Positions 25,781 through 34,914 are shown, numbered from the stretch's first letter. The stretch is 42,397 bases of DNA from an uncultured Saprospiraceae bacterium (GCA_937995755.1 CALKJD010000104.1:1-42397); one strand, 5' to 3'. Made by a program: numbers and translations. Notes: generated by a model not told the origin, from the sequence alone.

Positions 25781-26551
25781 ATGAAAAAAGTATTGAAGTG
25801 GCTCCTGATTGTATTAGTGGTTTTACTGGTAGCATTATTTGCCGCTACGAAGATCATGAGTAAGGATATTCCCACTGGAAAATCAGGTCCTGAAGCAGAA
25901 TTGCTTACCGACAAGATCTTAAATAGACTAAATAAACCAGCATGGGATTCTTTAGAGTTTGTCAGTTGGACATTCTTCAGAGGTGAGCATCATTATGTAT
26001 GGGATAAGCAGAAAAACTATGCGCTTATAGAGTGGGATGACTATTCTGTTTTGATGAATCTTGATAATCAAAATGAAACTTTAATTACACAAGGAGGAAT
26101 TCAAGTTGAAAATAAAAATGATTACGAAAACATAAAAGAGATCGCTTGGGCATTTTGGTGTAATGATTCATTTTGGCTATACGCTCCATACAAATTGCGT
26201 GATGAGGGTATCACAAGGTCAATAATAGAAGTGGACGGTAAGCAAGGTCTCCTTGTCACATACGAAAGCGGAGGCACTACTCCTGGTGATAGTTATCTAT
26301 GGTGGGTAGATGATACTGGACTTCCTACATCATTTGATCTATGGACAAGCATCATTCCTATAAAAGGGATCAATGCGACATGGACCAATTGGGAGGAGCT
26401 ACCTGGATCAGCCATGATAGCAAAGTCTCATAAGCTTGGACCTGTAGAAATGTCATTGCCCAAGCTCAAAGCGGGTTCCAGTTTGGAAGCCGTTGATTCG
26501 AGTGCTGAGAAATGGAAATCTTTCTACGCTCACATCCAAATCAACAAATAA
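25781..26551 (+). CDS. Membrane-anchored protein of unknown function
   Basis: The product is 256 residues. An N-terminal hydrophobic helix (about 4-24, preceded by KK and KW) acts as a signal anchor, with the remainder in the periplasm. The body is rich in tryptophan and beta strands: WDSLEFVSWTFFRGEHHYVWD, WAFWCNDSFWLYAPYKL and SYLWWVDDTGLPTSFDLW. The strand order resembles LolA/LolB-like lipoprotein carrier folds that hold a lipid in a beta cup, but this is an impression from pattern only and no motif proves it. Family not recognised. Confidence 0.7.
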   Translation: MKKVLKWLLIVLVVLLVALFAATKIMSKDIPTGKSGPEAELLTDKILNRLNKPAWDSLEFVSWTFFRGEHHYVWDKQKNYALIEWDDYSVLMNLDNQNETLITQGGIQVENKNDYENIKEIAWAFWCNDSFWLYAPYKLRDEGITRSIIEVDGKQGLLVTYESGGTTPGDSYLWWVDDTGLPTSFDLWTSIIPIKGINATWTNWEELPGSAMIAKSHKLGPVEMSLPKLKAGSSLEAVDSSAEKWKSFYAHIQINK

Positions 26552-26572
26552 ATACATATTCCCAATTTATGG

Positions 26573-26580
26573 TATTTTTG
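26573..26580 (+). promoter_or_regulatory. -7 promoter box upstream of the CDP-alcohol phosphatidyltransferase
   Basis: TATTTTTG matches TAnnTTTG and lies 68 bases before the ATG at 26649. No -33 TTTG is visible at the right spacing. Confidence 0.35.
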
Positions 26581-26648
26581 TAGCCAGAAACAGTTTAAGA
26601 GACAACGTAGGATATATTACCGACTAACAAATACTCTTACACCCATTC

Positions 26649-27422
26649 ATGTCAAAACTTCCCAAGGATAGAAAATTTCTAGATCTATCCGATTATGGAC
26701 GACCAGTCGCAAGATGGATTGCCCAATCTTTTAAGCACACCGCGATTACACCTGTTCATGTTACTTGGATGTTCGTAGTAGCAGGCCTCATCGGTTCATA
26801 TTGTATCCTGGCAGGTCATTATTGGTTCGCCTTATTTTTCCTTACTCTAAAATCTACATTAGATGCTGCAGATGGAGAACTAAGCCGAGTCAAAAATACA
26901 CCTAGCTACACTGGAAGATACTTAGATTCTGTAGCAGACATTATTCTTAATTTCATTTTTTTATTGGCTATTTGGTACGTTACAGATTCATCTATATGGT
27001 TGATGCTACTGGCATTCATCGGTATCCAATTACAGGGTACACTATACAATTACTATTACGTAATACTGCGAAACAAAGCGAATGGAGATACTACGAGTCG
27101 TATATTAGAAGTCCAGACTCCCACTGCCCTACCAGGAGAAAAGCAGTCCACAGTTAACCTTTTATTTTCTATGTATAATTTTCTGTATATCATCTTTGAC
27201 AAAACGATATACTACATGGACAAAGATGCCGTCAATTCTGAGTATTTCCCTAAGTTATTCATGACTATGCTTTCTACCTTTGGTCTTGGTTTTCAGCTAT
27301 TGATAATGGGTATAATGTTAGCTATAGGCTACATTAATTACATCATTCCGTTTTTCATCTTTTACTCCTTGTTCATCATTCTTTTTATAGGTATACGAAA
27401 GTGGATCAATCGAAAATCATAG
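26649..27422 (+). CDS. CDP-alcohol phosphatidyltransferase
   Basis: This integral membrane enzyme of phospholipid synthesis has 257 residues and about six membrane helices. The complete family signature is present: D72-A-A-D75-G76-E-L-S79-R80, eight residues, G89, three residues, D93, three residues, D97. The usual alanine before the arginine is serine. These aspartates bind the divalent metals and the CDP moiety. The enzyme would transfer a phosphatidyl group from CDP-diacylglycerol to an alcohol acceptor or, as in other branches, an aminoalcohol from CDP-alcohol; the acceptor cannot be told. The gene is convergent with mutS2. Confidence 0.88.
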   Translation: MSKLPKDRKFLDLSDYGRPVARWIAQSFKHTAITPVHVTWMFVVAGLIGSYCILAGHYWFALFFLTLKSTLDAADGELSRVKNTPSYTGRYLDSVADIILNFIFLLAIWYVTDSSIWLMLLAFIGIQLQGTLYNYYYVILRNKANGDTTSRILEVQTPTALPGEKQSTVNLLFSMYNFLYIIFDKTIYYMDKDAVNSEYFPKLFMTMLSTFGLGFQLLIMGIMLAIGYINYIIPFFIFYSLFIILFIGIRKWINRKS

Positions 27423-27494
27423 TTGAGTCTAGCGAAATGAATCTCTAATTAGTCTAAACTAACGATTAAGCAGATTAGAAAATCTACCTTGCCT

Positions 27495-29873
27495 TTACAG
27501 ACTTATATACGTCACACCTAGTCCACCATATTGCTCTTCTGGATGCGTAACTTCTAGTATATCTGGATATTCTTTGAGCTTAGAAAGTACTGCTTTTCTT
27601 AATACACCACTTCCGACTCCGTGGACGATAGTCAAACTATTTTCATTAGTAAGTAATGCGCGGTCCATAAATTCTTGAACTGCATGTAATGTATCAGACC
27701 TTGTATAGCCACGAACATCAAGCTTCCGCTCAAACCTTTCTCTGGTAGGAATATCCATAATAATCCTACGAGAATCATTTCTAGCGATAGGCTCTTTTGC
27801 GAGTATGAGTTCTTTGAGAGGCACAGACATAGTCATAATTCCCATTTGTACTTCTGCTTTATTCTTACGGATAGATATGATATTACCAATACTATCTCCA
27901 GTACGCATCTTTACATAATCACCCTCTTTGAGAGTTGTGGGATCAAATTTATCTTGGTAGTACACCTCATCTTTGAGTTTATGTATCTCTCCTCTAACCT
28001 TCTCTCTCTTAGTCTTAAATGTCTTTGCGATTTCCTTTGCCTTCTCTAAATCATTGGCTTCTTTGAGCTGCTTAATGACAGCATCCAATTCTTTATTCTC
28101 TTGGCTAATCGTAAATAGACTTTGCTCCTTGGCATTAAGCTTGACCTTCTTTCTTCGGAATTCTAATTCTTTATGAAGCTCATTATAATTTTTCATGAGT
28201 CGATCCACCTTTGACTCTTTATCTTCCATTATTGCCACTCGAGATTCTAGCGATTTCTTTTCCTCTTGTAGTTTGATTAATAATTCATCAATAGCTTTTT
28301 CGTTCTTTCCTGTTTTATTTTTTGCATACTTGATCACTCTTGGATCTAGACCTGTCTTCTCTGCGATCTCATACGCGAAAGAATTACCTGGTTTACCTAC
28401 GATTAAATGATACGTCGGTCGAATACTTTGGGTATCAAATTCCATCGACCCATTAAGTATTCCTTTTGTTTTAAACGCAAAGTACTTCAGGTTAGAATAG
28501 TGCGTGGTGATAATCCCATTTGTCTTGTTAAAATTAAGCTGGCGCAAAATCGATTCTGCTATCGCTCCACCTACATTAGGATCTGTACCCGAACCAAATT
28601 CATCAATTAAGATCAGACTTTTCTCATCCGCATTCTCAAGAAAATACTTCATATTTTTGAGGCGACTAGAGTATGTACTCAGATCGTCTTCCAAAGATTG
28701 CTGATCTCCAATATCGGTATAAATACTGTCGAAAATTCCAATTTTACTATTAGGATCACAAGGTATCAGCATCCCTGACTGTACCATCAGCTGCAATATA
28801 CCCGCAGTCTTAAGTGTCACCGATTTACCACCCGCATTAGGACCACTAAGCACTAATATTCGATTGGGTGGATGAAGATCTAGATCGAAGGGTATCGTAG
28901 GAATACCCAGCTTCTTATTTTTGATAAACAGTATTGGATTATAAGCCGCTCTATAGCCAAATGATGCTTTACCTACAATTTCTGGTTTATCAGCATCCAA
29001 TATGATTGCCAATCTAGCTTTAGCATGTATGATATCTAATTGAGTGACTATCTTCTCTACCTCAACTAATGAATCTGCATATGGTCTCAGATGTGTACAT
29101 AGTACAGATAGTATTTTATATATCTCTTTACGACGGTCAGCATATAGATTTACGATCTCATTATTGATCATCTGTACTTCTATTGGCTCTAAGAATACCG
29201 TCTTACCAGTAGCGGATTCATCGTGAATCACCCCACCAATCTTACGCTTATGTTCGGCAGCTACAGTCAATACTCTTCGGCCATTACGCAGACTCTCTAC
29301 TGTATCGGCAAGATATCCAGACTTCTTAGCACGATCCGCAACTTGCTTAAACGTGCTATCCAACTCTCTTTCTTTCTTATTGATTCTACTAGATATCTGG
29401 CTCAATTCTGTAGACGCATCAGGCCTAACATTCCCTTCATCATCCAGTACACGATCTATTTCACTACTTAAGGCAGAATCGATATCGATAACATTACATA
29501 TCTCGTACAGCTGTATATAAGTACGCTGTCTCTTAAAATCTCTAAAGTAATAATCGATAGACAAACCCATCTTGATCACATTGTGAATCGCTTGGATCGC
29601 TTCAATAGATAAAACATATCCTTCTTTACGCAGAAGCTTAGCCTCATGCTTAATGGACTGATAGGCATGAATCGGTATAGGTTCAGAGTTTTCGATGGTC
29701 TGCTTTAGCTCTGCGGTCTGATCCAATAGTTTTCGTATAGGATTAGGTCTTGTTAGTATTTCTATATTATCAAAATACTCTTGTGCAGGTTCTCCGTAGC
29801 ATTCTTTCTTAAGTAAAGAAATGATCCTATCGAACTCTAAAAATTGTGGTGTATCTGTTGGGTAAAACTTCAT
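27495..29873 (-). CDS. mutS2: MutS2 (Smr-domain endonuclease / ribosome rescue ATPase)
   Basis: The 792-residue size is standard. The N-terminal MutS core and clamp helices span about 1-300. The ABC-type ATPase has Walker A GPNAGGKS at 344-351 and Walker B LILIDEFGSGTDP at about 420-432. A long coiled coil (about 500-620) and a KOW-like segment (EGDYVKMRTGDSIGNIISI) follow, then the C-terminal Smr nuclease domain (about 720-792) with LDVRGYTR and the HGVGSGVLR loop. It lacks the mismatch-recognition domain of MutS. MutS2 acts in suppressing recombination and in splitting collided ribosomes in other bacteria. The gene stands alone. Confidence 0.95.
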   Translation of the reverse strand: MKFYPTDTPQFLEFDRIISLLKKECYGEPAQEYFDNIEILTRPNPIRKLLDQTAELKQTIENSEPIPIHAYQSIKHEAKLLRKEGYVLSIEAIQAIHNVIKMGLSIDYYFRDFKRQRTYIQLYEICNVIDIDSALSSEIDRVLDDEGNVRPDASTELSQISSRINKKERELDSTFKQVADRAKKSGYLADTVESLRNGRRVLTVAAEHKRKIGGVIHDESATGKTVFLEPIEVQMINNEIVNLYADRRKEIYKILSVLCTHLRPYADSLVEVEKIVTQLDIIHAKARLAIILDADKPEIVGKASFGYRAAYNPILFIKNKKLGIPTIPFDLDLHPPNRILVLSGPNAGGKSVTLKTAGILQLMVQSGMLIPCDPNSKIGIFDSIYTDIGDQQSLEDDLSTYSSRLKNMKYFLENADEKSLILIDEFGSGTDPNVGGAIAESILRQLNFNKTNGIITTHYSNLKYFAFKTKGILNGSMEFDTQSIRPTYHLIVGKPGNSFAYEIAEKTGLDPRVIKYAKNKTGKNEKAIDELLIKLQEEKKSLESRVAIMEDKESKVDRLMKNYNELHKELEFRRKKVKLNAKEQSLFTISQENKELDAVIKQLKEANDLEKAKEIAKTFKTKREKVRGEIHKLKDEVYYQDKFDPTTLKEGDYVKMRTGDSIGNIISIRKNKAEVQMGIMTMSVPLKELILAKEPIARNDSRRIIMDIPTRERFERKLDVRGYTRSDTLHAVQEFMDRALLTNENSLTIVHGVGSGVLRKAVLSKLKEYPDILEVTHPEEQYGGLGVTYISL

Positions 29874-29875
29874 GG

Positions 29876-29937
29876 TATTATCAATAACACCGCAATTTGC
29901 AAAAGGTGCAAGAAATGACCTACTTTATTATCAATAA
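29876..29937. repeat. Direct repeat of TATTATCAATAA, 50 bp apart, upstream of mutS2
   Basis: Identical 12-mers occur at 29876-29887 and 29926-29937. The first is two bases from the mutS2 start codon. The spacing could suit a regulator binding the same helix face, but such AT-rich words can also recur by chance. The rest of 29874-30318 shows no gene. Confidence 0.4.
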
Positions 29938-30318
29938 TTATATGAAATCGCAATAATAAAAGTTTGGTATGCTTGCCTATATAAACGAATATAGATCGTA
30001 TCACAATCCTTTTTCTATCATAACCAGTCGAAAAAGATGACAAATTGGGTTTCTTGGTAGATTCTATTATAAAAAACAACTACTCATTTTAAAGTACTTC
30101 ATATCCCTAAGTAGGTTATATATAATAGCATTGTTTCGTCCTAGATAATAAATGACACGCACTAAATCCTCAAATCTAAATGGTATCTAAAAGCATGTAA
30201 GTTCTATCCATTCTAGTTCTATAAAAAGAATAATTTATAAGACTTGACAGCTCAACAGCATCACTTAACAATCCTTATTACATAAATTATACTATTAGCA
30301 AAGAACAGAAAGTACTGT

Positions 30319-30349
30319 TTGCATATTTACTTAAAAACTGTAGCTTTGA
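30319..30349 (+). promoter_or_regulatory. Consensus Bacteroidota promoter (TTTG-N19-TAnnTTTG)
   Basis: TTTG at 30319-30322 and TAGCTTTG at 30342-30349 are separated by exactly 19 bases, the phylum-specific sigma-A consensus. Transcription should start near 30355, giving a leader of about 100 bases to the ATG at 30455. Confidence 0.85.
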
Positions 30350-30371
30350 TTGTTAACGAATTAGATCAAAA

Positions 30372-30438
30372 AAATGAGTTGGACACATTTTTTCAACTCA
30401 TTTATCTCTTATAACAATAGTCCTTTTTTAATTGTTAT
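30372..30438 (+). promoter_or_regulatory. Two tandem hairpins in the mRNA leader
   Basis: Hairpin 1: AAATGAGTTG (30372-30381) pairs perfectly with CAACTCATTT (30394-30403). Hairpin 2: ATAACAAT (30411-30418) pairs perfectly with ATTGTTAT (30431-30438). Both loops are exactly 12 bases and both contain a run of six T. They occupy the leader between the consensus promoter and the likely start codon. They may protect the mRNA, attenuate transcription or bind a regulator. Confidence 0.6.
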
Positions 30439-30454
30439 TTTGAAAAAACGCCAA

Positions 30455-31813
30455 ATGAAAATCATGTTTAAGACTTTAGCTTTCTCAACAAAAAGAATAA
30501 TTAAAACGTATTATTGTTCAATACTTATAGCAATGTTCGTTCTACCACTTGCGGCACAGCCTACTTTCATAGGCACTATGCTTACAGATGGCAACTATCA
30601 AACTTACAATCTCAATGATTTAGGGGCCTTTAGACAAGTTAGAATAACTGCTACATCAAGTGCAGTAGCAGACACGCGTATCTGGGAATTTGCAACCGGA
30701 AACTACTTTGAAAACTGGCGTCCATATACATTTCCGACTACAACAAGTTATAATGGAGTAATTGACCCAAGTATTAATACCGCCTCTGCACGCTACAATA
30801 CTGGTTTTGGAGGCGCTTCCTCCTACCTACCAGCCATTACCTCTGGAAGAAACTATACAATTAATATAACGGAATTTGCTCCTCCAGCTAATCAGTTTAT
30901 GGCAATATTAGAAACCAGTTTTACGCCTATAAGTATTGATGTCTTAACTGCTACTCCATCATCAGGCGTTTCAGAAAATGTACCAGTTAGCATCGAAATA
31001 ACAACATCAGCTGCTCCGTCTTCAGGAGAACAAGTTTACTTAAGATATTCTACTGACAACTTCGCTACATCGACGTTGACACAATTTAGTTTTTCTGGAA
31101 GTACTGGAACCGCGCAAATCCCTGGTTTCGTTGAAAACACAACAGTTCAATATTATGTATATAGTTCGAACATCAGCGAGGTACAAATTTTGTCCGATGT
31201 AGCTTCCGTAGGAGAATTAGCACATGACATTCTAACTCTAAATTTAAAAAACAATGCAGGATTACCTTACAGTTACGTGGTTCAAGCAGTCCTACCTATT
31301 GATTTAATTTCATTTGAAGCTAAACCCAAATCAAATAAAATCACTCTATTTTGGCAAACCGCATCAGAGGTAAATAGTAGTCACTTCGAACTTGAGAAAA
31401 GTAAGGATGCAATCGATTGGAAAAACATAGCTCAACTTACAGCTAAGGGAAGTTATGTTGGGAATAGTTCTTATAGCTTTGACGACAACCATCCTACTTT
31501 AGGATCAAATTTCTACCGTTTGAAACAAGTGGACTTCGATGGACAACATGAGTATTCTCAAGTGGTAGTAGCTCGAGCTAATAGTAGCACTGAGGTTCAA
31601 ATTTATCCAAACCCTGCCAGCAATAGAATCTTCATAACATCTGATAATAATGAAGCCGCAGTCGTATCATTGATTGATCAAAATGGTCAAAATGTTTTTT
31701 CCGGAAAACTTTATAATAACGCTATAGATATATCTCACTTACATACTGGTTTTTATATTCTAGAATATGTAATAAATGATTATATCGCGAGAAAACCTGT
31801 TTTCATTAACTAA
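30455..31813 (+). CDS. Secreted T9SS cargo protein of unknown function
   Basis: The product is 452 residues from the ATG at 30455. An earlier in-frame ATG (30374) lies inside a leader hairpin and would add a non-signal-like extension, so I reject it. An unusually long signal peptide reaches LPLAAQ. The N-terminal half is beta-rich (FRQVRITATSSAVADTRIWEF, then an Ig-like or CBM-like segment with SGEQVYLRYSTDNF and NTTVQYYVYSSN). A fibronectin-like part (LISFEAKPKSNKITLFWQTASEVNSSHFELEKS) leads to the type A sorting domain IYPNPASNRIFITS. The middle domain resembles those preceding alpha-amylase-like modules, but no catalytic domain is present. It is exported through the Sec and type IX systems. 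Confidence 0.82.
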   Translation: MKIMFKTLAFSTKRIIKTYYCSILIAMFVLPLAAQPTFIGTMLTDGNYQTYNLNDLGAFRQVRITATSSAVADTRIWEFATGNYFENWRPYTFPTTTSYNGVIDPSINTASARYNTGFGGASSYLPAITSGRNYTINITEFAPPANQFMAILETSFTPISIDVLTATPSSGVSENVPVSIEITTSAAPSSGEQVYLRYSTDNFATSTLTQFSFSGSTGTAQIPGFVENTTVQYYVYSSNISEVQILSDVASVGELAHDILTLNLKNNAGLPYSYVVQAVLPIDLISFEAKPKSNKITLFWQTASEVNSSHFELEKSKDAIDWKNIAQLTAKGSYVGNSSYSFDDNHPTLGSNFYRLKQVDFDGQHEYSQVVVARANSSTEVQIYPNPASNRIFITSDNNEAAVVSLIDQNGQNVFSGKLYNNAIDISHLHTGFYILEYVINDYIARKPVFIN

Positions 31814-32187
31814 ACTACATAGGGTTAACTATTTCTAAGTTTATTTTTTCCTACAGATTACTAAAAACTGCTAAACATCTGATACACTAAAAAGTGTCTA
31901 GTCTTATGGTATAATACAATCTGAAACTTATACCCTAGATCTAAGCTGTATACTGCCCTATTAATTAATACCGTGTCTGCATAAATATGTCGCTTACTTC
32001 ATTTCACGGACACCATAAAGTACGGCAAAACACAATGATTTTTCACGACATTATAAAACAGAATTGGCATAACAATTTTTAGAAAAGTTAAGAATCTTGA
32101 ATTATATCACTATGAGTCAAACTGTAAATTCTATTTTTGTGAATTTATAGGAAGGTATATTAAAGACAATTATCAAATTTATGATTC
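31814..32187. other. Intergenic region, promoter box only
   Basis: No coding frame or RNA gene can be seen. A TATTTTTG at 32132-32139 matches the -7 box and is 49 bases upstream of the chromate-type transporter start; no matching -33 element was found. A weak hairpin (ACACT-AAAA-AGTGT, near 31882) lacks a T run. Confidence 0.4.
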
Positions 32188-33312
32188 ATGAGTAAGCAAT
32201 CCAATTTAGGTGAAGTAGCCAGCGTGTTTTTCAAATTAGGTTTAGTCGCATTTGGCGGCCCAGCAGCTCACGTGGCCATGATGGAAGATGAAATCGTAGA
32301 AAAGCGCAAATGGATGGATCGCCAGCATTTCTTGGATCTGATGGGTGCAACTAATCTTATACCTGGACCCAATAGTACTGAGATGACTATGCATTGTGGC
32401 CACGAACGTGCTGGTATTCCTGGATTATTTGTAGCTGGATTCTGTTTTATTTTCCCAGCAGTCGTCATTACTGCTATACTGGGCTATCTATACGTTACAT
32501 ACGGTCAATTACCAGCAGTAGAGCCGTTTCTATTAGGGATCAAGCCTGCAGTATTAGCACTCATAGCTTCGGCCATCTATAAACTAGGTAAAAAAGCTCT
32601 GAAAGGTATCGAACTAGCTATACTAGGGATACTTACAGTCATCGCCAGTCTAATGGGTGTCAATGAAATCATCGCTTTACTATCTGCTGGAGTACTAGGC
32701 ACTATGTATTTCTACTTCAAATCTGCAGCTTCCACTGGGAAAGTCCCTTCACTTATACCTTTCTTTTTCTTTCAAGGAGCATTAGTACAGCTTTCCACCA
32801 TGAAGATATTCTTAACTTTTCTCAAGGTAGGAGCTATATTATACGGTAGTGGCTATGTCTTATTTGCATATCTCGATGCCGAGTTAGTAACCAATGGTAT
32901 TCTCAGTCGACCAGAACTCATGGACGCTATAGCCATCGGTCAATTTACACCAGGACCGGTCCTATCTACCGCGACATTCATCGGATATCAATTGGGTGGT
33001 ATATCTGGAGCAATAGCAGCTACTTTTGGTATGTTTCTACCCTCTTTCTTATTTGTATGGATTATGAATCCACTCGTGCCTAAGATGAGGCAATCCAAGG
33101 TACTAGGTTATTTTCTAGACTGTGTCAACGTAGCCGCAGTAGCTGTTATGGTTGCGGTATTGTTCTCTATGGCCAAAGAGTCGCTTGTTGATTGGAGAAG
33201 CTTTGTAATCGCCGGACTCAGTGCAGCAGCCATATTTGGCCCTAAGAAGATCAGCGTGATGTGGATCGTATTTGGATCTGCACTCCTTGGTTACTTACTA
33301 TATATGGTATAG
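32188..33312 (+). CDS. Chromate-transporter (CHR) family membrane protein
   Basis: This is a two-domain CHR protein of 374 residues with about ten hydrophobic segments. Each half carries the family signature: FKLGLVAFGGPAAHVAMM (about 12-29) with NLIPGPNSTEM, and FLKVGAILYGSGYVLFAYL (about 211-229) with GQFTPGPVLSTATF. ChrA exports chromate by the chromate/sulfate route in other bacteria; many family members have not been tested, so the substrate remains open. It seems monocistronic, with 344 bases to the next gene and no ChrB-like regulator adjacent. Confidence 0.9.
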   Translation: MSKQSNLGEVASVFFKLGLVAFGGPAAHVAMMEDEIVEKRKWMDRQHFLDLMGATNLIPGPNSTEMTMHCGHERAGIPGLFVAGFCFIFPAVVITAILGYLYVTYGQLPAVEPFLLGIKPAVLALIASAIYKLGKKALKGIELAILGILTVIASLMGVNEIIALLSAGVLGTMYFYFKSAASTGKVPSLIPFFFFQGALVQLSTMKIFLTFLKVGAILYGSGYVLFAYLDAELVTNGILSRPELMDAIAIGQFTPGPVLSTATFIGYQLGGISGAIAATFGMFLPSFLFVWIMNPLVPKMRQSKVLGYFLDCVNVAAVAVMVAVLFSMAKESLVDWRSFVIAGLSAAAIFGPKKISVMWIVFGSALLGYLLYMV

Positions 33313-33410
33313 TACGCCTCTCAACATACTACCCTATCATTTACAATAAGCTAACATAGCGCTAATTTCCAATTTACAATGGGAGCATACATTTGTATTA
33401 CTACTATTAC

Positions 33411-33460
33411 AGCAGGAATAGGGTGAAGCGCAACGGACAAGCGTCAATCCTATTCTTGCT
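33411..33460. repeat. Long inverted repeat with GC-richer loop after the CHR transporter
   Basis: AGCAGGAATAGG (33411-33422) and CCTATTCTTGCT (33449-33460) form a 12-bp stem with one G-U pair, around a 26-base loop (GGTGAAGCGCAACGGACAAG region), which is much richer in G and C than the surroundings. There is no T run, so it is a poor terminator. It may be a copy of a dispersed intergenic element of the kind seen in Bacteroidota genomes, or a structured 3' end. No gene is visible in 33313-33656. Confidence 0.5.
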
Positions 33461-33502
33461 TCTTAAATTCATAATTACATCCGAAAAGGGCAAGTGATAA
33501 CA

Positions 33503-33531
33503 TTGGCTTAACATTGAAGATTATAATTTTG
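33503..33531 (+). promoter_or_regulatory. Promoter for the phosphate uptake pair
   Basis: TTG (33503-33505) and TAATTTTG (33524-33531) are separated by 18 bases, close to the phylum consensus. The predicted start near 33538 gives a leader of about 120 bases to the porin ATG. Confidence 0.6.
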
Positions 33532-33587
33532 CCTTGACAAACGAATATGGTAGCCTCTATAAAGATAAAGGACGGTGTATTGGTTAG

Positions 33588-33622
33588 ATATCTCTGATGA
33601 TAGTAGTGAATTACAGAGATAT
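33588..33622 (+). promoter_or_regulatory. Perfect inverted repeat in the leader of the phosphate uptake pair
   Basis: ATATCTCTG (33588-33596) and CAGAGATAT (33614-33622) are exact reverse complements with a 17-base spacer. The repeat lies about 50 bases after the predicted transcription start and 34 bases before the ATG at 33657. It could be a regulator site or an mRNA hairpin. Confidence 0.55.
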
Positions 33623-33656
33623 AATATAGTAGTAAAACAAACAATATAATTGTCCG

Positions 33657-34868
33657 ATGAAAAAATTGCTTTTTGGTTTGATCTTAGCATCATGCTTCAC
33701 CTTTGTGTCTATGGCACAATCAGTTACCGCACCCAAATTTGGAAAAGGTCTTATCAATATTATGGCTTCTGATTCAACTTTCTCAATGAAATTTGGAATG
33801 CGCTTTCAAAATCTAGTGACAAGTACATGGACCAAACAAGATGAGGCAGACGGTGGCTCATTTGGAGATACTGAGACTAACTTTCTAATCAGAAGAGCAA
33901 GATTTAAATTTGGTGGGTATGCATATACACCAAAACTCCAATACAAAATGGAGTTAGGCCTATCTAATCGCGATCAGAGCGGTGGTGGAACGAGCGAATT
34001 CAGCAATGCGCCACGATACATACTAGACGCATGGGTGCAATATCAAATCAATAAAAATTGGGCAGTAAAATTTGGACAAGGAAAACTTCCAGGTAACCGT
34101 GAGCGTGTGATATCTTCTGGCAATCTTCAATTTGTAGATCGATCACGACTCAATTCTAGATTTAATATTGATAGAGATTTTGGATTACACTTAATACACA
34201 CTGCTAATCCAACCGCCGATGTATTCACTAAGGTAATTGCTGTAATATACCAAGGAGAAGGCAGAAATGTAAGTAGTGGTAACGTCGGAGGACTAGGATA
34301 CACAATAAGAGGTGAAATCCTTCCATTTGGAAAATTTGCTTCTAAAGGTGACTATATAGGATCTTCTATAAAGCGAGAAAGCTCTCCAAAGCTATCATTA
34401 GGAGTATCGTATGATAGAAATAATAAAGCAGGTAAATCACGAGGTCAAAACGGTTCATTCTTAGATGTAAGTGATCAAGATTCCTTAAAAACACTAAGTA
34501 CTGTATTTGCGGATCTGATGTTTAAGTATCAAGGGTTTTCAGTAATGGCAGAATACGCTAATAAAAAGACTACCGACGACAATCCATTAGTAACAGAAGA
34601 TGGAATCGAAATAGGAACATACTATACAGGGTCAGGTATCAGTGTACAAGCTGGATACATGTTTGATAGCAATTATGAAATTGCTATCAGATATACTTCA
34701 ATATCACCAGATCTTATAGTAGATCAAGACGATAAAAGGTATACTTTGGGCCTCAATAAGTTCATCGTAGGCCATAAGTTAAAATTACAGACTGACTTGA
34801 CGTACAGAGATAGAGCTGTAAGCAATGATGAATTGACCTATCGTCTACAGATGGATCTACATTTTTAA
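33657..34868 (+). CDS. OprO/OprP-like phosphate-selective porin
   Basis: This 403-residue outer-membrane barrel is of the phosphate-porin family (OprO/P). A signal peptide (to about FVSMAQ) is followed by short alternating strands. Family-typical segments are FLIRRARFKFGGYAYTPKLQY (about 76-96), WVQYQINKNWAVKFGQGKLP (about 122-141), and a last strand TYRLQMDLHF ending in phenylalanine. It would let phosphate or other anions cross the outer membrane. The Na/Pi cotransporter gene begins 46 bases later, so the pair forms a two-membrane phosphate route. Confidence 0.85.
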   Translation: MKKLLFGLILASCFTFVSMAQSVTAPKFGKGLINIMASDSTFSMKFGMRFQNLVTSTWTKQDEADGGSFGDTETNFLIRRARFKFGGYAYTPKLQYKMELGLSNRDQSGGGTSEFSNAPRYILDAWVQYQINKNWAVKFGQGKLPGNRERVISSGNLQFVDRSRLNSRFNIDRDFGLHLIHTANPTADVFTKVIAVIYQGEGRNVSSGNVGGLGYTIRGEILPFGKFASKGDYIGSSIKRESSPKLSLGVSYDRNNKAGKSRGQNGSFLDVSDQDSLKTLSTVFADLMFKYQGFSVMAEYANKKTTDDNPLVTEDGIEIGTYYTGSGISVQAGYMFDSNYEIAIRYTSISPDLIVDQDDKRYTLGLNKFIVGHKLKLQTDLTYRDRAVSNDELTYRLQMDLHF

Positions 34869-34914
34869 GCATAAGTATTAAACCACAACAACAAACATAA
34901 CAACAGAATCAATC

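Noticed and set aside
30374..30454. N-terminal extension of the T9SS cargo gene
   Set aside because: The ATG lies inside a perfect leader hairpin, about 20 bases from the predicted transcript start, and the added residues do not resemble a signal peptide.
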